Assembly (NCBI RefSeq): GCF_032271945.1
Contig: NZ_CP130319.1
Location: forward strand, 1,259,001-1,323,000
Source: Paenibacillus sp. MBLB1832
Lineage (GTDB): Bacteria; Bacillota; Bacilli; Paenibacillales; NBRC-103111
Reading direction: 5' to 3'
DNA length: 64,000 nucleotides
The notes beneath the pieces are model-generated. The model was not told where the DNA came from, searched no databases, and saw only the letters and a program-made list of their open reading frames with translations. Within the stretch, counting starts at the first letter, position 1; each line of letters opens with the position of its first letter. Shown piece after piece: positions 63,435-64,000 of the stretch. The position numbers and the translations under genes were made by a program.

Positions 63435-64000
63435 ATGGAGACGCAGGTGGTTAAAAGAAGACGCAAATCCACGCTATTCGCCATTCGGGGTGAGATCAGC
63501 GGCAAATCCTATACATCAGGAGTCGTGCTTGTAGTTGTTTTCATTTTGCTGGGATGGAGTCTGATGAGTTACGGTGAATTCGTTAATCGGACGTTCCTGC
63601 CAACACCGGATCAGGTGCTCCGGCAGTTTGGGATTCAATTGCAGAACCCCGTGTTCTGGCACAATGTGTGGATTAGTATTTTCCGAGTCGGCGGCGGCTT
63701 CTTGCTTGCGTGTTTAATCGGGATTCCGTTGGGGATTTTGGCTGGTACGTACCGTTTCGCAGAGGCGATATTGGTGCCACCTACGGAATTCATTCGCTAT
63801 ATGCCTGCGACGGCGTTCATCCCGCTGATCATGGTATGGGCAGGCATTGGCGAGTGGGCGAAAGTGTTGGTTATTTTCTTGGGTTGTTTTTTCCAGTTGA
63901 TGCTGATGGTCGCCGATAATACGCGCGCCGTATCCAACGATTTGCTTCAAACCTCCTACACGCTGGGAGCTAAAAGGTGGCAAGTCGTTGAGAAAGTGCT
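63435..64000 (+). CDS. NitT/TauT-type ABC transporter permease (partial, runs off window)
   Basis: The first 188 codons of a permease; the 3' end lies beyond the window. ATG at 63435 follows AGGAGGG. A basic N-terminus is followed by several membrane helices, and the EAA-type loop begins SYTLGAKRWQVVEKV at the edge. It follows the substrate-binding gene by 21 bp, so both are under the riboswitch. An ATPase gene is expected further right. Confidence 0.9.
   Translation, partial: METQVVKRRRKSTLFAIRGEISGKSYTSGVVLVVVFILLGWSLMSYGEFVNRTFLPTPDQVLRQFGIQLQNPVFWHNVWISIFRVGGGFLLACLIGIPLGILAGTYRFAEAILVPPTEFIRYMPATAFIPLIMVWAGIGEWAKVLVIFLGCFFQLMLMVADNTRAVSNDLLQTSYTLGAKRWQVVEKV

Overview
The window looks like chromosome of a spore-forming, low-to-mid GC Bacillales bacterium, most likely Paenibacillaceae. 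Reasons: strong AGGAGG-type ribosome binding sites, TTG/GTG starts, sigma-A promoters, firmicute-only proteins (Sda, Spo0E-like phosphatase, DnaB/DnaI helicase loaders, HemQ, DUF2515, DUF4183, YuiB), and a gene neighbourhood resembling the B. subtilis yui/yum/yut region. No rRNA, tRNA, CRISPR array, prophage or insertion sequence was seen.

Layout. 1-519: non-coding DNA with two palindromic repeat arrays. 520-2845: urease accessory genes ureF-ureG-ureD without the structural genes. 3.1-4.7 kb: heme O synthase and a SCO-type cytochrome oxidase assembly protein. 4.7-18.9 kb: housekeeping and envelope genes (TOPRIM protein, MFS exporter, transglutaminase, class B PBP, asparagine synthetase, MurJ-like flippase, DUF2515), then a second copy of one repeat array and two DUF4183 genes. 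19.1-29.6 kb: a carbohydrate-use locus on the minus strand (FAD oxidoreductase, secreted GH5 enzyme, sugar ABC importer) with a divergent AraC-type membrane regulator. 29.6-30.8 kb: gene-poor, apparently decayed DNA with a 23-bp perfect inverted repeat.

30.8-46.7 kb is respiratory and cofactor metabolism: heme A synthase, a UbiD decarboxylase and a frameshifted aminofutalosine synthase (mqnE) that point to futalosine-route menaquinone, two NDH-2-like dehydrogenases (one behind a Rex-like operator), ferredoxin-NADP reductase, Fe-S proteins (Nfu, ErpA), HemQ, and sporulation checkpoint genes, including sda behind a cluster of DnaA boxes. 46.8-54.3 kb: dnaB-dnaI, a MerR regulator, trxA, uvrC and a CPBP protease. 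54.4-57.3 kb: KtrB/KtrA potassium uptake and an orphan OmpR-type regulator. 57.3-61.7 kb: LysR regulator divergent from sdhCAB. 62.1-64.0 kb: a guanidine-I (ykkC) riboswitch with its terminator ahead of a NitT/TauT-type ABC importer that runs off the right edge.

Most notable: (1) palindromic repeat arrays of two unrelated sequences sharing the same alternating 50-51/62-bp spacing; (2) a roughly 95-nt possible cloverleaf between a PBP terminator and asnB; (3) single-base frameshifts in short homopolymers in mqnE and in a small membrane protein gene; (4) the sda DnaA-box cluster, the Rex-like operator and the guanidine riboswitch. Everything here was read by eye; no database search or folding program was run.
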